DNA from: Collinsella sp.
Lineage (GTDB): Bacteria; Actinomycetota; Coriobacteriia; Coriobacteriales; Coriobacteriaceae
Assembly (NCBI GenBank): GCA_019425005.1
Contig: JAHYYK010000038.1
Coordinates: 1,876-18,335, forward strand
Direction: 5' to 3'
DNA: 16,460 nt
Of this stretch, positions 6,376-13,944 are shown piece by piece (position 1 is the first letter of the stretch; every line of letters starts with the position of its first letter). The translations under genes were made by a program, and so were the position numbers. Under the pieces are notes generated by a model. That model was not told the origin of the DNA, ran no database searches, and saw only the letters and a list, made by a program, of their open reading frames with translations.

Positions 6376-8400
6376 ATGCGTCAATTTAAGACCGAGAGCA
6401 AAAAACTGCTCGACCTCATGATCAACTCCATCTACACCAATAAGGAAATCTTCCTGCGCGAGCTTATCTCCAACGCGAGCGATGCCGTCGACAAGCTCAA
6501 CTTTAAGAGCCTGCAGGATCCGAGTGTCAAGCTCGACCAGGGCGACCTGGCCATCCGTGTTTCCTTTGATAAAGATGCCCGTACCATCACCATTTCGGAT
6601 AACGGTATCGGCATGACCGCCGAGGAGCTCGAGCGCAATCTGGGCACCATCGCCCATTCCGGCTCCGAGGAGTTTAAGACTGAGAACGCCGAGCAGCAGG
6701 GTTCCGATGTCGACATCATCGGTCAGTTTGGCGTGGGCTTCTACTCTGCCTTTATGGTTGCCAGCCACGTAAAGGTTGTCAGCCGCGCCTATGGCGAGGA
6801 CACCGCCCACGTTTGGGAGTCCGACGGTCTTGAGGGCTACACCATCGAGGATGGCGAGCGTGCTGAGCACGGTACCGATGTCATCCTGACGCTGCGCGAG
6901 AACGAGAAGCTCGACGCCGACGGCGAGGCCGAGACCTACGATCGCTTCCTGACCGAGTGGGGCCTCAAGAGCCTGATTCAGCAGTACAGCAACTATGTGC
7001 GCTACCCGATTCAGATGATGGTGAGCAAGAGCCGCCAGAAACCCAAGCCCGAGGACGCCGGCGACGACTACAAGCCCGAGTACGAGGACTACCAGGAGCT
7101 CGAGACCATCAACTCCATGACGCCGATTTGGAAAAAGCGCAGCTCCGACGTTGAGCAGAAGGATTACAACGAGTTCTACAAGTCCACGTTCCACGACTTT
7201 GACGATCCCGCGCGCACTATCAGCTTCCATGCCGAGGGTACGCTTGAGTACGATGCGCTGCTGTTTGTGCCGGGTCGCGCCCCGTTCGATCTGTACAGCA
7301 AGGACTACGAGAAGGGCCTGGCGCTCTACAGTTCCAACGTGCTGATTATGGAGAAGTGCGACGACTTGCTGCCCGACTACTACAACTTTGTGCGCGGTGT
7401 CGTGGACTCTGCCGACGTGACGCTCAATATTTCGCGTGAGACGCTGCAACAGAACCGTCAGCTCAAGGCCATTGCCAAGCGTGTCGAGAAGAAGATCACT
7501 GCCGATCTTGAGGACATGCGCGACAACGATCGCGAGGCCTACGAGAAGTTCTTTGAGAACTTTGGCCGCGGTCTTAAGTACGGCATCTACTCGAGCTATG
7601 GCATGAAGGCCGATGAGCTCGCCGACCTGCTGCTGTTCTGGTCTGCCAAGGAACAGAAGATGATTACCCTGGCCGAGTATGCCAAGGGTATGCCCGAGGA
7701 TCAGAAGGCCATCTACTACGCCGCCGGCGACTCGCGTGAGCGCTTGGCCAAGATGCCCGTGGTAAAGGGCGTGCTCGAGCGCGGCTATGACGTGCTGTTG
7801 CTGACGCAGGATGTGGATGAGTTCACGTTCCAGGCTATGCGTGAGTACGTGGCCGCCGATATGCCCAAGATCTACGAGGACGACGCCGCCCGCGAGGCTG
7901 CCGAAAAGGCCGTTGCCGACGGTGCCGAGCCCGAGGTCGAGGATCGTCACCTGGAGCTCAAGAACGTTGCGACTGGCGATCTTGATCTGGCGACCGAGGA
8001 CGAGAAGAAGGAGGCCGAGGACGCCACCAAGGAAAACGAGGACCTCTTTAGCGCTATGAAGGAGGCGCTCGGTGACAAGGTCGAGAAAGTTGCCGTCTCC
8101 GCGCGCCTGACCGATGCCCCCGCTTGCATCACCACCGAGGGTCCGCTTTCGCTCGAGATGGAGAAGGTGCTCCAGAAGGGGCCCGAGGGCGCGCCCGACG
8201 GCATGCCCAAGAGCCAGCGCGTGCTCGAGCTCAACGCCAAGCACCCGGTCTTTGACAAGCTTGTCGCTGCCCAGAAGGCGAGCGATGCCGACAAGATCAA
8301 GCAGTATTCCGGTCTGCTCTATGACCAGGCCCTGCTGGTCGAGGGCATTTTGCCCGAGGACCCCGTGGCCTTCGCGGCGGCTGTCTGCAACTTGATGTAG
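6376..8400 (+). CDS. htpG: Molecular chaperone HtpG (bacterial Hsp90)
   Basis: HtpG is the cytosolic ATP-dependent Hsp90 chaperone that helps remodel and fold client proteins, often under stress. The 674-residue protein shows the GHKL ATPase signatures: FLRELISNASDAVDKL (E29, N33, D36), SDNGIGMT (D75, G77, G79) and the lid-side GQFGVGFYSAFMV (116-128). The middle domain is marked by VLIMEKCDDLLPDYYNFVRGVVDSADVTLNISRETLQQN, where the R of ISRETLQQNR is the conserved ATP-sensing Arg. The C-terminal part has a charged linker rich in Glu and Lys (about 530-560) followed by the dimerisation region. It is about 50 residues longer than E. coli HtpG (624). AAAGGA at 6364-6369 supports ATG 6376. It is probably monocistronic, since two very large hairpins follow the stop. 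Confidence 0.97.
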   Translation: MRQFKTESKKLLDLMINSIYTNKEIFLRELISNASDAVDKLNFKSLQDPSVKLDQGDLAIRVSFDKDARTITISDNGIGMTAEELERNLGTIAHSGSEEFKTENAEQQGSDVDIIGQFGVGFYSAFMVASHVKVVSRAYGEDTAHVWESDGLEGYTIEDGERAEHGTDVILTLRENEKLDADGEAETYDRFLTEWGLKSLIQQYSNYVRYPIQMMVSKSRQKPKPEDAGDDYKPEYEDYQELETINSMTPIWKKRSSDVEQKDYNEFYKSTFHDFDDPARTISFHAEGTLEYDALLFVPGRAPFDLYSKDYEKGLALYSSNVLIMEKCDDLLPDYYNFVRGVVDSADVTLNISRETLQQNRQLKAIAKRVEKKITADLEDMRDNDREAYEKFFENFGRGLKYGIYSSYGMKADELADLLLFWSAKEQKMITLAEYAKGMPEDQKAIYYAAGDSRERLAKMPVVKGVLERGYDVLLLTQDVDEFTFQAMREYVAADMPKIYEDDAAREAAEKAVADGAEPEVEDRHLELKNVATGDLDLATEDEKKEAEDATKENEDLFSAMKEALGDKVEKVAVSARLTDAPACITTEGPLSLEMEKVLQKGPEGAPDGMPKSQRVLELNAKHPVFDKLVAAQKASDADKIKQYSGLLYDQALLVEGILPEDPVAFAAAVCNLM

Positions 8401-8430
8401 TTCGGGGATACGGCACCGTAACTAGATTAG

Positions 8431-8500
8431 AACGAGAGTGGATAATCTCCCACTTTTGGCTCGAATGCGGGCTTGAAGTGGGAGATTTTCCACTCTCGTT
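8431..8500. repeat. Long near-perfect inverted repeat 1 downstream of htpG
   Basis: Two 25-base arms, 8431-8455 and 8476-8500, are complementary at 24 of 25 positions; the only mismatch is T8443 against T8488. The 20-base middle folds further: GGCTCG (8458-8463) pairs with CGGGCT (8468-8473) around the loop AATG, using two G-U pairs. The whole 70 bases thus make one nearly continuous hairpin. It starts 30 bases after the htpG stop and could act as a transcription terminator or 3'-end stabiliser on either strand. The arms end in AACGAGAG / CTCTCGTT and have no clear target-site duplication. Confidence 0.8.
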
Positions 8501-8510
8501 TCCTTTTGAA

Positions 8511-8595
8511 TGATCCCTTGGGGACGGAGGAAAGCGGATCACCGGATCAGGCCGACCCCCTCGGTGATCCGTTTTCCTCCGTCCCCAAGGGATCA
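8511..8595. repeat. Long near-perfect inverted repeat 2, 10 bases after the first
   Basis: Two 34-base arms, 8511-8544 and 8562-8595, pair at 33 of 34 positions. The one exception, G8534 against T8572, is a G-U pair in RNA, so a transcript would form an unbroken 34-bp helix with a 17-base loop. The outer end begins TGATCCCTTGGGGACGG and is mirrored by TCCCCAAGGGATCA. The TTGGGGACG core also occurs at 6197-6205. No open reading frame of note lies inside and no target-site duplication is clear. It resembles a REP- or MITE-like palindromic unit; the near absence of arm divergence suggests it is either young or under selection. Confidence 0.82.
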
Positions 8596-8640
8596 ATTAT
8601 TTGTCGGGGTTGTGGTTTTGTGACCTGCTGAAATTTAAGA

Positions 8641-8685
8641 TACTGTACAACTGTACGTTAATTCGTCTTCGTAGTATATTGCTAC
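8641..8685 (+). promoter_or_regulatory. Candidate promoter and operator of the Pip operon
   Basis: TATATT at 8675-8680 is a strong -10. Seventeen bases upstream is TGTACG (8652-8657), a poor -35 that overlaps a dyad GTACA-AC-TGTAC (8645-8656). The same bases also form a direct repeat, ACTGTAC at 8642-8648 and 8650-8656. A further dyad, GTAG-N7-CTAC, covers 8671-8685. A weak -35 with a dyad on top is the layout expected of a repressor- or activator-controlled promoter. TetR-family proteins often control YhgE/Pip genes, but none is encoded in this window. Confidence 0.4.
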
Positions 8686-8699
8686 CCGCAAAACTCAAT

Positions 8700-8741
8700 A
8701 CCATTGTGCTCTGAGACGCTAAAGCGCCTACGTACAATGGT
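8700..8741 (+). promoter_or_regulatory. Leader hairpin before the first Pip gene
   Basis: ACCATTGT (8700-8707) and ACAATGGT (8734-8741) are perfect 8-base complementary arms. Inside them, G8708-T8733 and C8709-G8732 continue the stem, and CGCT/AGCG (8717-8720, 8723-8726) may form a second small stem. CGTAC/GTACG (8731-8735, 8750-8754) is an overlapping alternative dyad carrying the same GTAC core as the upstream site. The hairpin ends about 30 bases before the first start codon and has no T run, so it is not a terminator; it could be an operator or an RNA element. Confidence 0.4.
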
Positions 8742-8772
8742 TGTCGATAGTACGATTTGATTCAACGACAGG

Positions 8773-11553
8773 ATGGATGGCCCAAGCGTGAGTCTCGGCA
8801 GCAAACTATCCGATGCAAAGGTCTCCTTTGCGATATTCAAGCGCGACATTAAGCGACTACTTGTGAACCCCGTCGCCTTGGTGGTTACCCTCGGCGTGTG
8901 CGTTATTCCCTCGCTGTATGCCTGGTACAACATCGTGGCAAACTGGGATCCGTACGGAAACACTCAGGGTATCAAGATTGCCATCGCCAACAACGATCAG
9001 GGCACCCAAAACGACCTGGTGGGTGAGCTCAACGCGGGTGATAAGGTCGTCGATCAGCTCAAGGAGAACGATCAGTTGGGCTGGACCTTCGTCGATTCGG
9101 CCGCCGATGCCAAAGAGGGCGTCGAGAGTGGTGAGTACTATGCGGCCATCGTAATCCCCAAGAACTTCTCGGATAACCTGGTCTCGATGCTCGACGGCAA
9201 CTACCATCAGCCCAAGCTTACGTACTACGTCAATGAGAAAAAGAGCGCTATTGCACCCAAGGTTACCGACACCGGTGCAAACACCATCGAGCAGCAGATT
9301 AACTCGGAGTTCGTCTCCACGGTGGGTGAGACCGTTGCCAGTATTGCCAAGGATGCCGGAGTCGATTTAAAGGACAAGGCAACCCAGGCTCAGGATTCGT
9401 TGGCCGGTTCGGTATCAGAGGCTTCTGATACGTTGGGCGAAGTGCGCGATTCGATTGGCGACATGAATGCCGCCATCGATAAGACGAGTGGTTCCATTGC
9501 CTCGGCAGATGCAGCACTTGCCGGTCTGCAGGGTCAGGCGCCGTCGCTGACGCAGGCGATCTCCCAGGGCAACGACCTGCTGGGCGAGGCTCGCGCCACG
9601 GCGGGTAACTCTGTCGCCTCGCTCTCCAAGGCGCTCTCGGAAGGCAGCCTTGCGCTCACCAAGACGTCAGCCTCCGCGAACGCTGCGATTGGCAAGCTGA
9701 CGGGCACGATCACATCTACGACCACCCGCATCGACAACTCGCTCGAGTCTCTCCAGGCGACGATCGACCACAATAAGGCCGTTATCGGGCACTTGGAAAT
9801 TCTCGTCAATGACACGTCGACAGGTTCCAAGGAAATTGACGCGCGCATTGTATCGACCATCGATTTGCTCCGCAAGCAGAATGAAAAGCTTCAGAGCATC
9901 AAGGACGGTCTGTCTGCACAGTCGAGCGCCATGGCGAATGACGCCGCGGCTGTCTCGGGTGCCAGCGACGCTATCAATAACGCAATCCAGACCGGTGCGA
10001 CCAACCTTGGCCAGGCCCAGACGGACCTGGGTCAAAACGCGCTGCCGAAGGCCTCGAGCGCGCTTGATTCATTTGCCGCCGTCTCGGGTGATCTGACGGG
10101 AATCGTGTCTGGCCTCACGCCTACTATTGCAAGTGCGCGCGGTACACTTTCGCAACTCAACGCTACGCTCGGTCAGGTCAAGACCACGCTGTCCCAGACC
10201 GACGCCTCGCTTGCCAAGGTCCAGGACAAGCTCGCCACCGCCGCCAACGACATCGAGGCGCTGCAGACCTCCGAGTCCATGGGCGAGCTGGCCGACCTGA
10301 TGGGCGTCGACGTCGATGACGTTGCTGACTTCATGGCATCTCCGGTCGAGCTGACCTCCAAGTCGATCTATCCGGTTAAGAGCTTCGGCTCGGGCATTGC
10401 TCCTTTCTACACCAATCTGGCGCTTTGGGTGGGCGGCTACGTGCTCATCGCCATTTACAAGCTCGAGGTCGATCGCGAAGGCGTTGGCAGCTTTACCGCG
10501 CGTCAGGGCTACTTTGGCCGCTGGTTGCTCCTGGTGATCCTGGGCGCGTTGCAGGCCATTATCGTTACGGTGGGAGATCTGGTCATTGGCGTACAGTGCG
10601 TCAGTCCGCTCCTATTTGTGCTGGGCGGCATCGCCATCTCATTTACGTACGTCAACATCATTTACGCGTTGTCCACTACGTTTAAGCATATCGGCAAGGC
10701 AATCGGCGTCATTCTTGTCATCGTGCAGATCCCGGGTTCGTCGGGCATGTACCCCATCGAGATGATGCCCGGCTTCTTCCAGTGGCTGCACCCGCTGCTG
10801 CCCTTTACCTATGGCATCAATCTGCTGCGTGAGACGGTCGGCGGCATGTATTCGTTCAACTACCTGTTTAACCTGTGCATTCTGGGCGTGTTCTTGATCG
10901 TGGCGCTCTTTATCGGCCTGCAGCTGCGTCCGCTGCTGCTCAACCTCAACCTGCTCTTTGATAAACAGCTTTCCACGACCGGTATGATGATTTGCGAGTC
11001 TAACGACCTGCCGCGCGAGCGCTACTCCTTGCGAACGGCCATGCGCGTCGTGCTCGATTCCGATTCGTACCGTCGCGAACTGCTCGATCATGCGGTCGCC
11101 TTTGAACATCGCTACCCGTACTACATCAAGGGCGGTTTTGCCGCCGTGGTGGGCGTTCAGGTCCTGCTCTTTGTCCTGTCGACGGTTCTCGATATCGACA
11201 ATAACGGCAAGATTATCCTGCTGGTCATTTGGATCATCTCGGTTATTGCCATCTGCGGCTGGCTTATCAATATCGAATACATCCGCGCGAGCCTCAATAC
11301 CCAGATGCGCATCTCGGCGCTTTCGGATGAGGACCTGCGCCGCGAGATACGCGAGCACACGGCCGCCATTCCTGCCGCCCGCCGCATGTTTGGCCTCAAC
11401 GCCAGCGAGCGTGGTGCCAAGGGCGGCGATCAGTCCACGGGCCGCTTGCCGCATATAGGCTCGCACCATAAATCTCAGGGCAGCGACAGCACAGCCACAA
11501 ATGATGGAGATACCACCCCGCTTGGCAAGCACTCCAAAGGAGGTGAGGCATAA
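8773..11553 (+). CDS. YhgE/Pip-family membrane protein with C-terminal extension
   Basis: A 926-residue integral membrane protein of the YhgE/Pip family, linked to ABC-2-type permeases; Lactococcus Pip and Bacillus YueB are phage receptors. Seen parts: FKRDIKRLL, TM1 about 33-53, the family motif NWDPYGNT (57-64), an extracellular region about 60-540 whose second half is Ala/Ser/Asp-rich with heptad-like spacing (probable coiled coil), the motif APFYTNLALWVGG, then five TM segments (about 545-565, 583-606, 613-635, 643-662, 695-717). Beyond about 729 comes an extra part absent from its neighbour: a cytoplasmic linker, two more TM segments (about 788-806, 814-832) and a charged tail. The start is uncertain: ATG 8773 has AGG right against it, and GTG 8788 is possible. 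The role in the cell is unknown; export or envelope stress tolerance is a guess. Confidence 0.85.
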   Translation: MDGPSVSLGSKLSDAKVSFAIFKRDIKRLLVNPVALVVTLGVCVIPSLYAWYNIVANWDPYGNTQGIKIAIANNDQGTQNDLVGELNAGDKVVDQLKENDQLGWTFVDSAADAKEGVESGEYYAAIVIPKNFSDNLVSMLDGNYHQPKLTYYVNEKKSAIAPKVTDTGANTIEQQINSEFVSTVGETVASIAKDAGVDLKDKATQAQDSLAGSVSEASDTLGEVRDSIGDMNAAIDKTSGSIASADAALAGLQGQAPSLTQAISQGNDLLGEARATAGNSVASLSKALSEGSLALTKTSASANAAIGKLTGTITSTTTRIDNSLESLQATIDHNKAVIGHLEILVNDTSTGSKEIDARIVSTIDLLRKQNEKLQSIKDGLSAQSSAMANDAAAVSGASDAINNAIQTGATNLGQAQTDLGQNALPKASSALDSFAAVSGDLTGIVSGLTPTIASARGTLSQLNATLGQVKTTLSQTDASLAKVQDKLATAANDIEALQTSESMGELADLMGVDVDDVADFMASPVELTSKSIYPVKSFGSGIAPFYTNLALWVGGYVLIAIYKLEVDREGVGSFTARQGYFGRWLLLVILGALQAIIVTVGDLVIGVQCVSPLLFVLGGIAISFTYVNIIYALSTTFKHIGKAIGVILVIVQIPGSSGMYPIEMMPGFFQWLHPLLPFTYGINLLRETVGGMYSFNYLFNLCILGVFLIVALFIGLQLRPLLLNLNLLFDKQLSTTGMMICESNDLPRERYSLRTAMRVVLDSDSYRRELLDHAVAFEHRYPYYIKGGFAAVVGVQVLLFVLSTVLDIDNNGKIILLVIWIISVIAICGWLINIEYIRASLNTQMRISALSDEDLRREIREHTAAIPAARRMFGLNASERGAKGGDQSTGRLPHIGSHHKSQGSDSTATNDGDTTPLGKHSKGGEA
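11536..11546 (+). promoter_or_regulatory. Full-length Shine-Dalgarno site of the second Pip gene
   Basis: AAAGGAGGTGA is an 11-base match to the usual 16S rRNA 3' end and lies inside the last codons of the first Pip gene. The first gene's TAA (11551-11553) directly abuts the second gene's ATG (11554), a 7-base spacing from the site. This predicts translational coupling with strong initiation, in contrast to the weak start of the first gene. Confidence 0.8.
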
Positions 11554-13743
11554 ATGAAGAACATCCTGCATCTGTTTAAGCGCGATGTCCAAAACGTGTC
11601 TCGCTCCGTAATCGGCTTGGTTGTCGTGATGGGCCTCATTATCGTGCCGTGTCTGTACGCGTGGTTTAACATCGCCGGCAGCTGGGATCCGTACGGCAAC
11701 ACCGGCAATCTTAAGATCGCCGTGGTCAACACCGATGAGGGTTACGAGAGCGATCTGATCCCCGTCGAGGTTAACGTGGGCGAAAACGTGACCGCCACCC
11801 TACGCGGCAACGAGAGCTTCGATTGGGTTGTGCTTAACGATCGCGAAAAGGCTATCGAGGGCGTTAAGTCGGGCGCGTACTATGCTGCCGTCGTTATCCC
11901 CAAAACGTTTAGCGCCGACATGATGACGCTTTTCTCGACCGACGTGAAACACGCCGATATCGAGTTTTACGAGAACCAGAAGGCCAACGCCATCGCGCAG
12001 ATCGTGACCGAGAAGGGTTCGAGCGCCGTTCAGAACCAGGTTAACGAATCTTTTACCAAGACCATTACGAGCATCGGTCTTAAGACGGTGTCCAGCCTGC
12101 TCGATTACATGAGCACCGACCAAGTCAGCAACTTTATCGCCAACCTGTCCTCGACGCTCAGCGATTCGATTGAGGACCTGCAAGACGTTCAGGCTAATGC
12201 TTCGTCGCTGGCGGGCATTTTGAGCTCAACGTCCGATTCGTTGACGTCGGCGAGCGGTATGCTCCAGCAGACGGGTACGGTCGATGAGTCGACCAAGCAG
12301 CTGATGGAGCATGCCAAGAGCGGCATCGATGATTCCAAAGAAGCGCTTAAGGCCGCCAACGACGCTATCAACGCCGCGATTGACGGAAGCGCGGGTTCGT
12401 TTGACAACGTGTCCGCCGAGCTTGCGAAGGCATTCGATGCCGCGAATCAGCATGTTGACCTTACAGCGTCACAGCTCAACGATGCCGCGACGGCGCTCAA
12501 TACACGTGCCGACGATATCGACACCACGGCCGACCAGCTCCGCGGCTTTGCCGAGCAGGTCAGTGACGAAAAGCTCCAGGAGAGCCTCAAGTCTGTGGCA
12601 ACATCGCTGAGCAGGATCGCGGTGGAGTATCGAAACAACGCCAAGGACCTAACGGCAACCGCTAAGTCCCTTTCTGACAGTATGGCAGAGGTCAACAGCA
12701 TGCGTGCTGAGGTCGACCAGGCCATCGCCGATGCCAAGGCGGGCATTTCGGGAGCCAAGTCCGACTACGACTCTACGTTCTCGGTTAAGGCCAAGGAGCT
12801 CAAGAAGACTATTTCGGGCGTTTTGGATTCGCTCAACGGTATCTCGGGCGACCTGGATAGTGCTGTTGCCGGCCTGACCGACGCATCCGGTTCGCTGGCA
12901 AAGGGCCTCTCCAAGGCTGCAAAGCTGGTCAACAAAGCTTCCGATCAGCTGGGTGAGGCGTCGGACAAGATCAGCGCTTTCAAGGACGAGCTCGACGGCG
13001 CCTTGATGTCGGATGACCTCGCTACGATCAAGACGATGATCGGCAATGATCCCGAGGGTCTGGCCGTGTCGCTTTCCGGCCCTGTCGCACTCGACCGTAA
13101 GCCGGTCTATCCGATCCGCAACTACGGTTCGGCCATGGCGCCGTTCTACACGATTCTGTCGCTCTGGGTCGGCTCGATCGTACTGGCGGCCATGATGAAG
13201 GTCTCGGTTGACGATGAGCTTATCAACGAGCTCATCCCCGTGCGCCTGCACGAGATCTATCTGGGTCGTTACCTGTTCTTTGGCGGTTTGGCTCTGCTGC
13301 AGGCAACGCTCGTGTGCGCGGGCGACATTCTGTTCTTTGGCATTCAGTGCGACAACCCGCTGCAGTTTGTGCTAGCGGGCTGGGTCGCGAGTCTCGTGTT
13401 CTCCAATATCGTCTACACGCTTACGGTTTCGTTTGGCGATATCGGCAAGGCGCTCGCAGTCGTGCTGTTGGTCATGCAGGTCGGCGGTTCGGGCGGCACG
13501 TTCCCCATCGAGATGACCGGCCCCGTGTTCCAGGCGATCTATCCGTTCCTGCCGTTTACTCACGGCATCAACGCCATGCATGCCGCCATGGCTGGCGCCT
13601 ACCATATGGAGTACTGGGCTGAGCTGGGCATTCTGGCGAGCTATCTGATTCCGTCGCTGGCCCTGGGCGTCGTCTTCCGCCGTCCGGTCATCAAAGCCAA
13701 CGACTGGATCATCGAAAAGCTGGAGTCAACTAAATTAATCTAG
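11554..13743 (+). CDS. YhgE/Pip-family membrane protein (second of tandem pair)
   Basis: A 729-residue paralogue of the preceding protein. It has FKRDVQNV, TM1 about 18-40, the shared SWDPYGNT motif (43-50), and an extracellular region about 50-525 rich in Ala, Ser, Asp and Lys with coiled-coil-like periodicity. The C-terminal block is PVYPIRNYGSAMAPFYTILS followed by five TM segments, starting at about 530, 573, 604, 633 and 690, with GSGGTFPIEM and LPFTHGINAMHAA as family motifs matching those in the first protein. It ends right after the last TM segment and lacks the extension. The paired arrangement and abutting genes suggest a hetero-oligomer; I infer this, and it cannot be shown from sequence. 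A terminator stands about 95 bases downstream. Confidence 0.88.
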   Translation: MKNILHLFKRDVQNVSRSVIGLVVVMGLIIVPCLYAWFNIAGSWDPYGNTGNLKIAVVNTDEGYESDLIPVEVNVGENVTATLRGNESFDWVVLNDREKAIEGVKSGAYYAAVVIPKTFSADMMTLFSTDVKHADIEFYENQKANAIAQIVTEKGSSAVQNQVNESFTKTITSIGLKTVSSLLDYMSTDQVSNFIANLSSTLSDSIEDLQDVQANASSLAGILSSTSDSLTSASGMLQQTGTVDESTKQLMEHAKSGIDDSKEALKAANDAINAAIDGSAGSFDNVSAELAKAFDAANQHVDLTASQLNDAATALNTRADDIDTTADQLRGFAEQVSDEKLQESLKSVATSLSRIAVEYRNNAKDLTATAKSLSDSMAEVNSMRAEVDQAIADAKAGISGAKSDYDSTFSVKAKELKKTISGVLDSLNGISGDLDSAVAGLTDASGSLAKGLSKAAKLVNKASDQLGEASDKISAFKDELDGALMSDDLATIKTMIGNDPEGLAVSLSGPVALDRKPVYPIRNYGSAMAPFYTILSLWVGSIVLAAMMKVSVDDELINELIPVRLHEIYLGRYLFFGGLALLQATLVCAGDILFFGIQCDNPLQFVLAGWVASLVFSNIVYTLTVSFGDIGKALAVVLLVMQVGGSGGTFPIEMTGPVFQAIYPFLPFTHGINAMHAAMAGAYHMEYWAELGILASYLIPSLALGVVFRRPVIKANDWIIEKLESTKLI

Positions 13744-13838
13744 CGCAACAATGTAAACGCCGTCGGAACATCAAGGTCTTCCAACCCGATGCTTTAGCGT
13801 AGTGAATTGCGTGGGCTGCTTGGTTGTTGCTACAGTAG

Positions 13839-13873
13839 CGGGGCGTGCCGGGGGTCCGGTGCGCCCCGTTTTT
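13839..13873 (+). terminator. Strong intrinsic terminator after the Pip operon
   Basis: The left arm 13839-13851 and right arm 13856-13868 pair over 13 bp in RNA: CGGGGCG/CGCCCCG, tandem U-G/G-U pairs, then CCGG/CCGG, around the loop GGGT. TTTTTATTT follows. The preceding stretch (13744-13838) shows no gene. GCTAC-A-GTAGC at 13829-13839 is a small dyad overlapping the stem base. Confidence 0.85.
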
Positions 13874-13875
13874 AT

Positions 13876-13904
13876 TTGACCATGAGGCGGCACGCAGCCA
13901 TACG
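13876..13904 (+). promoter_or_regulatory. Candidate promoter of the EamA transporter
   Basis: TTGACC (13876-13881, 5/6 match to -35) and CATACG (13899-13904, 3/6 match to -10) are 17 bases apart and lie right after the terminator, about 40 bases before the start codon. The -35 is good and the -10 is weak; called by eye. Confidence 0.35.
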
Positions 13905-13944
13905 CGTGCGGACACCACGCCCAGATTGAGTGTGAGGATGTTCC

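Noticed and set aside
6292..8244. 650-codon open frame on the minus strand opposite htpG
   Set aside because: It is antisense to a fully recognisable htpG and its translation is Leu/Gly/Val/His-rich low-complexity sequence, as expected when high-GC codon use keeps the opposite frame open. No ribosome site or family motif.
8431..8595. Insertion sequence or CRISPR explanation for the hairpins
   Set aside because: No transposase frame, no clear target-site duplication, and no regularly spaced direct repeats with spacers.
10639..11592. 317-codon minus-strand frame opposite the first Pip gene
   Set aside because: Overlaps coding sequence for predicted membrane helices and the junction of the two Pip genes; composition typical of an antisense shadow.
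8773..13743. Type VII secretion locus (EsaA-like reading of the Pip proteins)
   Set aside because: No WXG100 protein, EssC/FtsK-type ATPase, EssA or EssB is found nearby; YhgE/Pip is the safer family name.
13807..13836. Promoter TTGCGT-18-TACAGT before the Pip-operon terminator
   Set aside because: The -10 is only two bases from the terminator stem, so a transcript would end at once; TACAGT is better read as part of the GCTAC-A-GTAGC dyad. The TTGACC site after the terminator fits the transporter better.
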